Below are positions 36,690 through 45,887 of a stretch of DNA of 64,000 nucleotides, piece after piece. The notes beneath the pieces were generated by a model. It was not told the origin of the DNA, made no database searches, and worked only from the letters and a program-made list of their open reading frames with translations. The position numbers were made by a program, and so were the translations under genes. Position 1 is the stretch's first letter; the number at the start of each line of letters is the position of its first letter. The DNA comes from an uncultured Verrucomicrobiota bacterium. GTDB taxonomy: Bacteria; Verrucomicrobiota; Verrucomicrobiia; Opitutales; Intestinicryptomonadaceae. Location: contig CASFDK010000043.1 of NCBI GenBank assembly GCA_949293415.1, positions 62,001-126,000 of the forward strand, in the 5' to 3' direction.

Positions 36690-38974
36690 TTATCCTTTTT
36701 CGGGTCGGCTATGTCGCGCAGGATGTCTCCGAGCATATTGAAAGTCAGCACCGTCGCAAAAATTGCGCCGCCGGGGGCGAGCATCCACCAGAAACCGAGC
36801 ATCAGCACTTTCGTGTCGTTTTGCGCCTGCGCGAGCATCAAGCCCCACGAGGCGGACGGCTCCTGTATTCCCAGCCCGAGGAACGATAACGCCGCCTCGC
36901 CCAAGACGTATGCGGGAATTGAAAGCGTTGCGCCGACAATCAGATAGCTCAGTACGTTCGGCAGGAAGTGTTTGACGATTATTTTAAGCGGCGATTCGCC
37001 CATCGCCTTTGCCGCCTGCACATATTGGGCTTTCGAAAGCGACAACGCCATTCCGCGTATTACACGCGCGGTCGAAGCCCAGCCGATGAACGAAAGAATC
37101 ACGACAATCATTATGTACATCTGCGCGCTGTCGAAGTGCGGAGCAAGGGCGGAGCGCATTGCAAGCAGCAAATAAAGCCCCGGCACCGCCATCAGAAATT
37201 CGACAAAGCGCATCGCAAGGAAGTCGAAAGTTCCGCCGAAATAGCCCGAAAGTCCGCCGACCACAAAGCCGATGACCATCGTTATCGCGATTCCGATAAA
37301 CCCGATACTTAGCGAAATCCGCGCGCCGTAGAGCAGACGCGAGAATACGTCGCGCCCCGTGGAATCCGAGCCGAGCAGGAAAATGCGGGCGTCTGCCTGT
37401 GTCGACTCCGCGGCGAAAAGTTTGATGTCGCACGGAATTACGCCGAAGATTTTGTATGCGTTGTCGGGCGAATGCGCAAAGAATTTCACGCGCACGCCTT
37501 CGCCTTCGACCGCCTCGTATTTGGCTATGCTCGGGTCGGCGTTTCGATAGACTTTTGCGCAGAGCGAACCGTCTTTGAAAAAGAAACCCGTCGGCGGGTG
37601 GAACGATTTGTCGAGGCACTGGCGCGTCGGTTCGTACGGCGCGATGAACGGCGCAAAGACCGCCGCCGAGTACATCAAAACGAGCACCGAGAACGCCGCG
37701 ATTCCGCGCGGACTTTTCAAAATATGCGGAAGAAAATGTCTGCGGAAAAACGCCGCCGCCCAACAGAGACCGACCGCAAGCAAGACGCAAAGCAGCCCCG
37801 CGCCGCCGATCATCGACCATTTGCCGGCAGACTTTAAAATACCGAACGCCTGCGGGAAAGTTTCGGATATCCAAGTTAGCAAAACGACAACCGCAAGTGC
37901 CGCCGCCAAAAATACCGCAAGTTTGCCCGCGGGCACTCTCTCGTTGTCGAGCCGTATGCGCGGATCGGTCATCGCAAGCAGAACGTCGGCAAGCAGCTGT
38001 CCGCAAACAAGCATTGCGCAGCCGATTAGCACTCCAGCCATTACCACATATTGGTCCTGTTTTACTATCGCCGAATAAATGAGTTGTCCCAACCCCGGAT
38101 AATTCATCACGTTTTCGACAAGCAGCGCGCCCGAAAGCAGCCCAGCGAACGCGAAGCCGAACGACGTTACAATCGGGTTGATTGCGTTTCGCAAAACGTG
38201 CCTGAACATTATCGCGTTTTCCGAAAGCCCCTTCGCGCGCGCCGTGGTGACAAATTCCGCGCGGGTATAGTCTAGAAAATTGCCGCGCATTACGCGCATT
38301 ATCGAGGCTATGCCACCGACCGAAAGCACGATGGTAGGCAGGAACAAGTGGCTAAGGTAGTCGGCAAGCTTGCTCGGCGGCGACATAAAATCGTGCATAA
38401 TCGAGACCTGTCCGCCCGTCGGAAAAATTCCCGTTGTCGCGGCAAACAGCACAGCCAGCAGCGCAAGGAAAAAGTAGGGCACGCTCAACGCCGCGTACGC
38501 CAAAAACGCCGAAAGCTTGTCGAAGAGCGAATCGCGCTTTACCGCCGCCAAAACTCCGAGCGGAATCGCGACCGCGTATGTCAGAAATGCGCTTGCAAGC
38601 GCAAGCCAAAGCGTGGGAAAAAGGCGTTGTCCGATTAACTCGCCAACGGGGATTTTATAGCTCCACGAAAAGCCGAAGTCGGGCGCGCCGATGTACACAA
38701 GCGGTCTTTCGGCGCGCGAGTTTTCGGGCAAAAGCAGCGATGTCTTGACGGGCGAAACGCCGTTGAGCCAGCGTCCGTATTGGATATACCACGGCTTGTC
38801 CAGCCCGAGCCGCATTTCCTCCTGCTTGACGATTTCGGGCGAAATGTCTTTCGAGCTTCGGGCTTCGCTCAGGAAATCTCCGGGGGCAAGATACATCAGC
38901 AGAAACACGGTAAGGCTTATCCCGAGCATTAGCGGGATAAGCGAAAGGAGTCTTCTGATGATGAATTTTAGCAT
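36686..38974 (-). CDS. Fused oligopeptide ABC permease, OppB-OppC in one chain
   Basis: A 762-residue inner-membrane protein. Residues 1 to about 350 are an OppB/DppB-type permease: it starts MLKFIIRRLLSLIPLMLGISL and has a TTARAKGLSENAIMFRHVLRN coupling helix. From about 430 onward it is an OppC/DppC-type permease with GSDSTGRDVFSRLLYGAR and a second coupling helix (AAKAMGESPLKIIVKHFLPN). A stretch of about 80 residues with extra hydrophobic helices joins them. Normally these are two separate genes. No frameshift signal or internal stop is seen. It partners with the binding protein upstream; no ATPase genes (OppD, OppF) lie next to it. Confidence 0.92.
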   Translation of the reverse strand: MLKFIIRRLLSLIPLMLGISLTVFLLMYLAPGDFLSEARSSKDISPEIVKQEEMRLGLDKPWYIQYGRWLNGVSPVKTSLLLPENSRAERPLVYIGAPDFGFSWSYKIPVGELIGQRLFPTLWLALASAFLTYAVAIPLGVLAAVKRDSLFDKLSAFLAYAALSVPYFFLALLAVLFAATTGIFPTGGQVSIMHDFMSPPSKLADYLSHLFLPTIVLSVGGIASIMRVMRGNFLDYTRAEFVTTARAKGLSENAIMFRHVLRNAINPIVTSFGFAFAGLLSGALLVENVMNYPGLGQLIYSAIVKQDQYVVMAGVLIGCAMLVCGQLLADVLLAMTDPRIRLDNERVPAGKLAVFLAAALAVVVLLTWISETFPQAFGILKSAGKWSMIGGAGLLCVLLAVGLCWAAAFFRRHFLPHILKSPRGIAAFSVLVLMYSAAVFAPFIAPYEPTRQCLDKSFHPPTGFFFKDGSLCAKVYRNADPSIAKYEAVEGEGVRVKFFAHSPDNAYKIFGVIPCDIKLFAAESTQADARIFLLGSDSTGRDVFSRLLYGARISLSIGFIGIAITMVIGFVVGGLSGYFGGTFDFLAMRFVEFLMAVPGLYLLLAMRSALAPHFDSAQMYIMIVVILSFIGWASTARVIRGMALSLSKAQYVQAAKAMGESPLKIIVKHFLPNVLSYLIVGATLSIPAYVLGEAALSFLGLGIQEPSASWGLMLAQAQNDTKVLMLGFWWMLAPGGAIFATVLTFNMLGDILRDIADPKKDK

Positions 38975-38987
38975 TTTATGATTGCCG

Positions 38988-40826
38988 TCATTTTGTCTGG
39001 CAAAGTTCGTCGATGTTCCAGATTATCGAGCCGAGCGGCGGAATGCGCACGTTGCGCCATTTTTCGGAAATCCCCGAATAGCTTGTTGGGCTTACGAGAA
39101 AGAGCAGGGGAAGTTCGTCGGAAAGGATGTTCTGCATTTCGAAAACCAGCTTTCTGCGGGCGGCTGGGTTCATCTCGATTTCCTGCGCGTCCATAATTTC
39201 GTCGATTCGGCGTTCCCAGTCGGTCGCGGGCGACTTCTGGCGCGGATTCCAGACGTGAAGGAAACCGTCGGAGCGGTAGATTGCCTTGCCGCCCGATGGG
39301 TCGCCGCCGCCCGTAAAGCCCATCATCGCGGCTTCGTAGTCGAAAGTGTTGTCGATTTTCGAGACAATCGTGCCGAAGTCGAGAAATTTGAGTTTCACCT
39401 CTATGCCGACCGCCTTCATATTTTCGACAAACGTGGTCGCGATTACCGACGAATTTTGCGAGCCGTCCGCCACTATGAGTTCGAATTCGACTCTGTTGCC
39501 CTGCGGGTCTGCGAGCCTGCCCGAATCGTCGTATTTGAAGCCGTCTTCGATGAACATTTTTCGGGCGTTGTCGGGCGAATATTCGTATTTGCGCGTATCG
39601 GGATTGTGCCACTTCCTGTTTGCGGGGCTGATGATGGAATCGAGCTTTTGCGCCCTCGAAAACCACACGCTTTTTATCAGACCGTCGCGGTCTATTGCGC
39701 ACATCACCGCTTGGCGGAATTTTTTGCTCGAAAACCACTTGTACTTGTAGGGTTTTACGTAGGGCGCGCCGTTTTCGTTTTTGCCGCCGTTTTGATTGAA
39801 CCAGAGAAACGATATACTCGCGTCGGGACCGCGTTCGTAGATTTTGAAACCGTACGTTTTGGCGTAGCGGGCGACCCAAGCGTAGTCGTTTGCGCCAATT
39901 GCGGCTGCGTCGCACTGTCCCGTGGCGAACAGGATTGTCGAAGTGTTTGCGTCGGCGACGAATTTGTAAATCAGAAAATCGATATACGGCAGGCGTTGCC
40001 CCGCCTTGTCGGCGCGCCAGTAATGCGGGTTTGGACTCATCACGAGCCTTTCCCCCGGTTTGTAGGAAAACAGGACAAAAGGCCCCGACGACACCATTTC
40101 GGCGGGGGAGTGTATCGCCGTCTGCGTGCTCCACGCCTGTGTAAAAGTTCCGTTTTCGACCGCCTTTTGCAGCTTGTGTCTGGGCAGAATTTCGACAAAT
40201 CCGATGTCGTTGAGAAACGGAGCGTAGACCTTTTTCGTCCTGAATTCGACTCTGTATTTGTCTATTTTGCGGAACTTGATCGGCTCGCCGCCTATCGTGT
40301 ACTGCCCCGCGTAGCGCGACGGGTAGCGCAGGAGCGGGCGTCTTGTGTTTTTGTCGATAACGGGCTTGCCGTCTTTGTCGAGCTGGGGGGCGAAGATTGT
40401 TTCGAATGTGAAAACTACGTCGTCGGCGGTGATGTCCGCGCCGTCCGAAAATTTCGCGCCCTCGCGGAGCTTGAATATGTAGGTTTTGCCGCCGTCGGAA
40501 ATCTCCCACGACTGCGCAAGCGCGGGCACGACCTCCTCCCTTATCGGGTCGTAGGTTACGAGCGGCGAAAGCATCAGCGAAATCGCCTGCGACGAATACG
40601 CGTCGGATGCGACGAGCGGGTTGAATGTCTTCGGCTCCTGCGCGGCGGCAAGAACGAAAATTCCGCCGTAGTTGCCGACACCGCATTGCGCGACCTCCGC
40701 GCCCTCAGGCAACGGATATTTTCCGCGCTCGATTTTCGGCGGTTCGGAACATCCGCAAAGACATAAAAACGCCGCCGTGCATATTGCGGCGGTCGCCAGA
40801 GCGGAAAATGTCGCGCGGAAATCCAT
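38988..40826 (-). CDS. Peptide/nickel-type ABC transporter substrate-binding lipoprotein
   Basis: A 612-residue family 5 solute-binding protein (OppA/DppA-like). The signal ends in a lipobox, LCLCGC, so it should be anchored to a membrane by a lipidated Cys. The mature part has EPKTFNPLVASDAYS, then VPALAQSWEISDGGKTYIFKLREGAKFSDG and ADDVVFTFE, all typical of the family. It captures peptides or similar solutes for the fused permease 13 bases downstream. The chosen ATG shares one base with the tatC stop (TGATG). A GTG one codon upstream is also in frame. Solute specificity is unknown. Confidence 0.92.
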   Translation of the reverse strand: MDFRATFSALATAAICTAAFLCLCGCSEPPKIERGKYPLPEGAEVAQCGVGNYGGIFVLAAAQEPKTFNPLVASDAYSSQAISLMLSPLVTYDPIREEVVPALAQSWEISDGGKTYIFKLREGAKFSDGADITADDVVFTFETIFAPQLDKDGKPVIDKNTRRPLLRYPSRYAGQYTIGGEPIKFRKIDKYRVEFRTKKVYAPFLNDIGFVEILPRHKLQKAVENGTFTQAWSTQTAIHSPAEMVSSGPFVLFSYKPGERLVMSPNPHYWRADKAGQRLPYIDFLIYKFVADANTSTILFATGQCDAAAIGANDYAWVARYAKTYGFKIYERGPDASISFLWFNQNGGKNENGAPYVKPYKYKWFSSKKFRQAVMCAIDRDGLIKSVWFSRAQKLDSIISPANRKWHNPDTRKYEYSPDNARKMFIEDGFKYDDSGRLADPQGNRVEFELIVADGSQNSSVIATTFVENMKAVGIEVKLKFLDFGTIVSKIDNTFDYEAAMMGFTGGGDPSGGKAIYRSDGFLHVWNPRQKSPATDWERRIDEIMDAQEIEMNPAARRKLVFEMQNILSDELPLLFLVSPTSYSGISEKWRNVRIPPLGSIIWNIDELCQTK

Positions 40827-42193
40827 CACTTGTTTTTATCGTCCGATTTGGGGTTCGGTTGCGTATCGGACTCGCTTTTTCCGGTATTGAGCGACCAATC
40901 GGGGGTCATAAAACTGGTGTCTACTCTGTTCAAATCCCAGTTCGGACCGAAGTCGGGTGCCGTGCGCGAGAGTCTGCCGTAGTCCACGTAAGGCTCGAGA
41001 CCGTAGTCTTCCTCGTTGAATTCTTCGTCGTCCTCGCCGTAGTTGTAGCCGTATTCGGCGGGGTCGATGCTGTTGGGGTCGTAGTCGTCGGGCAGGGCGG
41101 TGTCGTCTTCGCCGTAGCGTGTTTTGTCTATGGAAAGTTCGCTTTCCGCCTTTTCCGCCTCCTCTTCGGCGATTCGTTCCTTGGCGACGATTTTAGCGTA
41201 TTCTTCGCGGTCTTTTTTGTCCTGCTCCTCCTCGCGCTTTTCGAGTTCCGCCTCGCGGCGAAGTTTGCGGTTGCGCAGTCTGCTCCCGATTCTGAGCGCA
41301 AGTTCGTACATCAAATAGAGGGGAATTGTCAGCGAAACCTGCGTTATGAAGTCGGGCGGAGTGATGACCGTTGCGAAAATCAGGATGACCATAAAGACGA
41401 TTCTCCTGTTCTTCTTCAGCCATTCAACGTTCAGCACCCCAAGATATATCAGTATGACTTCGATAAGCGGAACTTCGAACACAACGCCTACAGCGAGCGT
41501 CAGGAACATCACCATGCTGTAGTACGACTGCGCGTCGGGGAACATCTCCATCTGCATCGACTCCGACATACTCGACATAAACGCGATACCCATCGGCAGC
41601 ATAAACGAGAATGCGAACGCAACGCCGACGCAGAACAGTATCACCGCAGCGAACAAACCGGGGCGCAACAGGCGTTTTTCCTCGCGTGTAAGCCCCGGTG
41701 CCACGAACTGTACGACGAAGTAGAGCACCACGGGAAGCGATATTCCGAACGCCCCCAAAAAGCTGACGTAAAACCAGACCAGAATGGGCGTTACGAAAGA
41801 CATCGAACGCAGTTTTATGGAGTCGTACCAGTTGTCTTTTTTATCGCCGAGCAGAACCGTATCTTTGTCTTTGGCGACAATGAAATAAGGCCCGCTGCGT
41901 TTCCGTTCGGTTTTTGCGCCGTCCGCGCTCGGTTGTTCTTCGACGAGATAGACGGGGCCGATTTTTTCGGCTTCCGTCTTTTTCTCCGCGCCGCTCAAAA
42001 ACGAACTTGCGGAGATTATCTTTTTTGCCGTGTTGAGCGGGTAGAGCATAATCGTATTGAAGTACGAAAAGCCCGTTCCCACTGCAACGAGCGCAATTAC
42101 GAACACCAGCAACGACTTCAAAATGACGCCGCGCATCTCCTCGAGATGCTCCAGAAACGTCATTTCGCCGTCTTCGTTTTTGTTTTTCGCCAT
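40826..42193 (-). CDS. tatC: Sec-independent translocase subunit TatC with long C-terminal tail
   Basis: The core subunit of twin-arginine translocation that binds the RR signal. MTFLEHLEEMRGVI at the start and the later VITPPDFITQ are TatC hallmarks, and six membrane helices fit over residues 22-300. Two oddities: the first periplasmic loop (about 54-125) is enlarged, and after the last helix there is a tail of about 135 residues. The tail has a charged helical start (REAELEKREEEQDKKDREEY) followed by an acidic, Tyr- and Asp-rich end. Total length 455 compares with about 250 usually. No tatA or tatB gene is in the window. The SQR-like protein at 5980-7311 is a likely Tat substrate. Confidence 0.92.
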   Translation of the reverse strand: MAKNKNEDGEMTFLEHLEEMRGVILKSLLVFVIALVAVGTGFSYFNTIMLYPLNTAKKIISASSFLSGAEKKTEAEKIGPVYLVEEQPSADGAKTERKRSGPYFIVAKDKDTVLLGDKKDNWYDSIKLRSMSFVTPILVWFYVSFLGAFGISLPVVLYFVVQFVAPGLTREEKRLLRPGLFAAVILFCVGVAFAFSFMLPMGIAFMSSMSESMQMEMFPDAQSYYSMVMFLTLAVGVVFEVPLIEVILIYLGVLNVEWLKKNRRIVFMVILIFATVITPPDFITQVSLTIPLYLMYELALRIGSRLRNRKLRREAELEKREEEQDKKDREEYAKIVAKERIAEEEAEKAESELSIDKTRYGEDDTALPDDYDPNSIDPAEYGYNYGEDDEEFNEEDYGLEPYVDYGRLSRTAPDFGPNWDLNRVDTSFMTPDWSLNTGKSESDTQPNPKSDDKNK

Positions 42194-42206
42194 TGCGCCG
42201 CCCGAG

Positions 42207-44648
42207 TTAGATTCTCAGTTTGCGTTTTTTGCCAAGCTCCGCGCAAACGGCTTCGAAAACCTTGTTTACTTCGTCGGTCTGAAGCGTTTTTTCGGGCGAG
42301 CGGAATGAGAGCGCGAACGCCAAGCTCTTGAAGCCCTCGTCTACACCCTTGCCGCTGTATGTGTCGAAAAGTTCCGCCGATTCCAATTCGAAGCCCGCGT
42401 TTTTGAGCTTTTGCGAGGCAATCTTTTTGATTTCGGAGGCGACCGCCGCCGCGCTTTCGTCCGCCTTCACGATTACGGCGACATCGCGCGAAGCCGCGGG
42501 GAACTGGCTGAAGGGCTTGAACTTTTCCGCGCCCTTTTTGCGCGCCGCAACTTCGGGCTTGAACATAATTTCGCCCGCGTAGACGACGCGCTCGATGCCG
42601 TGTTCGCGCAGATGCGCGGCGTTGATTGCGCCGAATCTGATTACGAAGCCCTCGCGCTTTTCCGAGCCGCAGGCTGCCACGAAACCGTCCTGCCAGAGCG
42701 GTTCATGCACCGCCGCGAAGTTCAGGCGCGACGCGTCGACGCCGAGAATGGAGAGGATGTCGAACGCCGTTTGCTTTGCCGTGAAGAAGTCGGGGGCTTG
42801 GCGTTTCTTCCAGTGGCGTTTGTTCGCGTCGGGCGCGATTACGAACGCAGTCGATGCGAGTTCGAGAACTTCGCCCTTGTTGTCGGCGCGGAAGATTTTT
42901 CCGTTTTCGAAGAATCCGTAAAAATCGTTACCATTGGAGATGTTGAGCAGTGTTACGTCGAGCAGACCGTCGAGCAGCGAAGCCCTCAGGCAGTCCTGAT
43001 CGGAAGTCAGCGGATTCGCGAGCTTGAGCGCGTCGGTGAACTCGTGTACCTTCGCCATTTTCGCGCTGTCCTTGAGCGAGTAGTTCTGGCATTCGTCGAA
43101 ACCGCGCGACGCGAGGAAGTCGGCGACATTGCGGTTGTATTTGAAGAGGGGGTCGTCGTCGCGCAGACCCGCCTTGCCCGAGATTTCGGTTTCGGGGATT
43201 TTCTCCGTGCCGTAGATGCGCACAAATTCCTCCACCAAGTCAATCGGGCGGTCGACTTCGCTTCTGAACGACGGTACGTTTACCGTCATATTCGAGCCGT
43301 TTTCGACAACCGAAAAACCGAGCGATTCGAATGCTTTTTTGACATCCGCCTGCGATACGTCGAAGCCGAGCCTGTCGTCGATGTACTGCATCGAAATTTC
43401 GATGTCGCGGTCGCCGCGGGGAGCCTTTCCGATTTTGCACGTCGCGCCCGAGACCGTTCCGCCCGCCGTTTCGAGAATCAAATCGACCGCGCGGCGCGAC
43501 GCGTCGAGGGTCGACTGAGGGTCTACGTCGCGCGCGAAGCGGTACGAAGAGTCGGTGTTGATTGCGTATTTGCGGCTCGTAGCGCGGACGTTTCCGGGGT
43601 TGAAGTACGCCGACTCGATAACGAGGTCGGTTGTCGTCTCTTCGACTTCCGAGTTCAGACCGCCCATTATGCCCGCCAGCGCAACCGCGCCTTCGCCGTC
43701 GCAAATGAGGGTTGCTTCGGGGGTGAGGGTGTATTTCTTTTCGTCGAGGGTCTGGATTTGCTCGCCGTCGTTTGCCTGACGGACGACGATTTTCTTGCCG
43801 CGAATGTGCGACGCGTCGAACGAGTGCAGGGGCTGCCCGTATTCCATCAAAACGTAGTTCGTTACGTCGACTACGTTGTTAATCGAGCGCAGACCGACTG
43901 CTTCGAGGTCGCGGCGCATCCATTCGGGGCTGGGCGCGATTTTCACACCCTTAATCGAGACCGCCGTGTAGAGCGGGCAATTTTTCGTCTGCAATTCGAC
44001 CGATTCGAGCAGCACGCCGTCGGGCTTGTCGGAATATTCGGGAAGGTATTTGAGTTCGGGCTTCCTGAGCTTTTTGCCGAATTTCGCCGCAAGCTCGCGC
44101 GCCACGCCTATGTGGCTGAGGCAGTCGCCGCGGTTCGCCGTAAGTTCGATTTCGAAAACCGTGTCGGACTCCGTGAAAACGTCGTTGATGGGAGTGCCCA
44201 CTTCGGGGCGCATTTCGAGAATCAGAAGCCCGCTGTGGTCGCAGCCAAGCCCGAGTTCGCGCGCCGAGCACATCATGCCGTTGCTCGTTACGCCGCGCAG
44301 CTGCGATACTTTTATTTCGAAAATTCCGCCTTCGGGCGTGGGTAGTTTCGCGCCTGCGAGCGCAACGGGCACGCGGTCGCCCACTTTGTAGTTCTTCGCG
44401 CCGCAGACTATCTGGACGGGATCTTTGTCTGGCGCGATTTTCACCATGCAAACGCCGAGTTTGTCGGCGTTCGGGTGCGGGTCGCGGCTGAGGATTTCGC
44501 CCACGACAACGTGTTCGAGCTTTTTCAGCCCCGTCGTTTCGACGCTTTCGACTTCCAAGCCCAGCATCGGCAGGGCTTCGGCTATTGCTTCCGTCGGGAT
44601 GTCCGAAAGATCGACGTACTTATTCAACCATTGCAAACTGACTTTCAT
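42207..44648 (-). CDS. pheT: Phenylalanine-tRNA ligase, beta subunit
   Basis: The beta chain of the alpha2-beta2 synthetase that charges tRNA-Phe. Parts in order: an N-terminal tRNA-binding OB domain (KVSLQWLNKYVDL, DKLGVCMVKI); a B3/B4 editing-type domain with LTANRGDCLSHIGVARELA; a B5 segment; a catalytic-like core fold (YKFARD-like YRFARDVDPQ, AGIMGG); and a C-terminal ferredoxin-like anticodon-binding domain (FSQFPAASRDVAVIV). Length 813 is normal. It follows pheS after 21 bases and precedes tatC by 13 bases in the same operon. Confidence 0.97.
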   Translation of the reverse strand: MKVSLQWLNKYVDLSDIPTEAIAEALPMLGLEVESVETTGLKKLEHVVVGEILSRDPHPNADKLGVCMVKIAPDKDPVQIVCGAKNYKVGDRVPVALAGAKLPTPEGGIFEIKVSQLRGVTSNGMMCSARELGLGCDHSGLLILEMRPEVGTPINDVFTESDTVFEIELTANRGDCLSHIGVARELAAKFGKKLRKPELKYLPEYSDKPDGVLLESVELQTKNCPLYTAVSIKGVKIAPSPEWMRRDLEAVGLRSINNVVDVTNYVLMEYGQPLHSFDASHIRGKKIVVRQANDGEQIQTLDEKKYTLTPEATLICDGEGAVALAGIMGGLNSEVEETTTDLVIESAYFNPGNVRATSRKYAINTDSSYRFARDVDPQSTLDASRRAVDLILETAGGTVSGATCKIGKAPRGDRDIEISMQYIDDRLGFDVSQADVKKAFESLGFSVVENGSNMTVNVPSFRSEVDRPIDLVEEFVRIYGTEKIPETEISGKAGLRDDDPLFKYNRNVADFLASRGFDECQNYSLKDSAKMAKVHEFTDALKLANPLTSDQDCLRASLLDGLLDVTLLNISNGNDFYGFFENGKIFRADNKGEVLELASTAFVIAPDANKRHWKKRQAPDFFTAKQTAFDILSILGVDASRLNFAAVHEPLWQDGFVAACGSEKREGFVIRFGAINAAHLREHGIERVVYAGEIMFKPEVAARKKGAEKFKPFSQFPAASRDVAVIVKADESAAAVASEIKKIASQKLKNAGFELESAELFDTYSGKGVDEGFKSLAFALSFRSPEKTLQTDEVNKVFEAVCAELGKKRKLRI

Positions 44649-44669
44649 TTTTCAAAAAATTTCACGGGT

Positions 44670-45716
44670 TTATCTTGACGGGAACTGTCTGAGGAATCTG
44701 ACATCGTTGGCGTAGAAGTGGCGGATGTCGTCGATTGAGTGCACGAGCATTGCTATGCGCTCCACGCCCAGACCGAATGCGTAGCCGCTGTATACTTCGG
44801 GGTCGAGACCGACGTTTGCGAGCACGTTGGGGTCTACCATGCCGCAGCCGAGAATTTCAATCCAACGGTTGCTGAGCTTGCCGAGGTCGGCACTCATAAA
44901 GTCTACTTCGAAGCTCGGTTCGGTGAACGGGAAGAAGCTCGGGCGAAGACGCGTTTTCGCCGACGAGCCGAAGAGGTTCTTGAAAAGGTAGTCGAGAGCC
45001 GCCTTGAGGTCGGTAAGCTTCACGTTCCTGTCTACGTAGAGACCCTCTATTTGGTGGAAGTTCGCCGAGTGGGTTGCGTCAACGGTGTCGCGGCGGAATG
45101 CGCGTCCGGGGGCGAGAATCTTAATCGGCGCGCCCTCCTTGAGCATTGCTCGGATTTGCACCGAAGATGTGTGGCTGCGCAGAAGGTACAGCTCGTCGGC
45201 GTGCTTGGGCACGTTCGGAGCAACGGTGTTGCGCGGCATAAAAAGCGTGTCCTGCGCGTCGCGGGCGGGGTGGTCGGCGGGGGTGTTGAGCGCGTCGAAG
45301 CAGAACCATTCGGTCTCGAGGTTGGTAGCTTCGGCGACAGTGAAGCCCGCGCGTTTGAAGATGTCGCAAATGCGGCGGATTGTAAGGGTGAGGGGGTGGA
45401 TTGTCCCGCGTGGAGTGTCGACGTTCGGAAGCGAGATGTCGGGCATTTCTCCGAGGGCGGCGACCATTTCTCCGCTTTCGATGCGCGCGTAGGCTTCGGC
45501 GACGAGCGGTTCAATCTGTTGTTTTGCGGCGTTGATGAGCTTGCCTGTAGCGGGGCGTTGCGCCTTGTCGAGGGTGGGAATTAGCTTCATCAGGGCGGTG
45601 AGTTCGCCGTTGGGACCCGTGATTGCCGCGCTTATGTTTGCGACTTCCGTTTTCGTTTTTGCGGCGGGCAGCGACGATTTCGCCTTCGCCAAAATTTCGT
45701 TGATTTTGTTTTCCAT
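44670..45716 (-). CDS. pheS: Phenylalanine-tRNA ligase, alpha subunit
   Basis: The catalytic alpha chain of phenylalanyl-tRNA synthetase, a class II enzyme. It has an N-terminal coiled coil, then HPLTLTIRRICDIF, FDALNTPADHPARDAQDTL (motif 1 region), LRSHTSSVQIRAM, and PGRAFRRDTVDATHSANFHQIEG (motif 2), split here into AFRRDTVDATH and FHQIEGLYVD. Motif 3 is in GYAFGLGVERIAML. Length 348 is normal. The ATG at 45716 gives the family start MENKINEIL. The frame continues 29 codons upstream. It heads the operon pheS-pheT-tatC-peptide transport-priA. Confidence 0.97.
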   Translation of the reverse strand: MENKINEILAKAKSSLPAAKTKTEVANISAAITGPNGELTALMKLIPTLDKAQRPATGKLINAAKQQIEPLVAEAYARIESGEMVAALGEMPDISLPNVDTPRGTIHPLTLTIRRICDIFKRAGFTVAEATNLETEWFCFDALNTPADHPARDAQDTLFMPRNTVAPNVPKHADELYLLRSHTSSVQIRAMLKEGAPIKILAPGRAFRRDTVDATHSANFHQIEGLYVDRNVKLTDLKAALDYLFKNLFGSSAKTRLRPSFFPFTEPSFEVDFMSADLGKLSNRWIEILGCGMVDPNVLANVGLDPEVYSGYAFGLGVERIAMLVHSIDDIRHFYANDVRFLRQFPSR

Positions 45717-45821
45717 AAATTGACGTTTTTGCGCCGTCTGAAAATTCGGCGCGGATGCTTGCAAATAAGGCGTAAATTCAATTTCAACGCGCGGATTTGG
45801 CAAGCATTTTTTGAGTGTCCG

Positions 45822-45858
45822 AAAAACCGCAAAGCCCGAGTGTTTCTCGGGCTTGCGG
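45822..45858 (-). terminator. Terminator of the DUF4091-type hydrolase gene
   Basis: On the minus strand CCGCAAGCCCGAG pairs with CTCGGGCTTTGCGG around AAACA, followed by TTTTT. It isolates the hydrolase gene from pheS. Confidence 0.88.
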
Positions 45859-45887
45859 AACGGATGTTTTGCCTTCTGTATTCGAAA

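Noticed and set aside
38982..40766. 594-codon open frame on the plus strand
   Set aside because: Antisense to the binding-protein gene, with low-complexity Arg, Val and Phe content. The minus-strand protein has a signal, lipobox and family blocks.
42411..44345. 644-codon open frame on the plus strand
   Set aside because: Antisense to pheT, whose domains are clear; the plus-strand translation resembles no known protein.
45717..45887. T-box or other leader upstream of pheS
   Set aside because: The main structure in the gap is the hydrolase gene's terminator; I find no T-box-like sequence.
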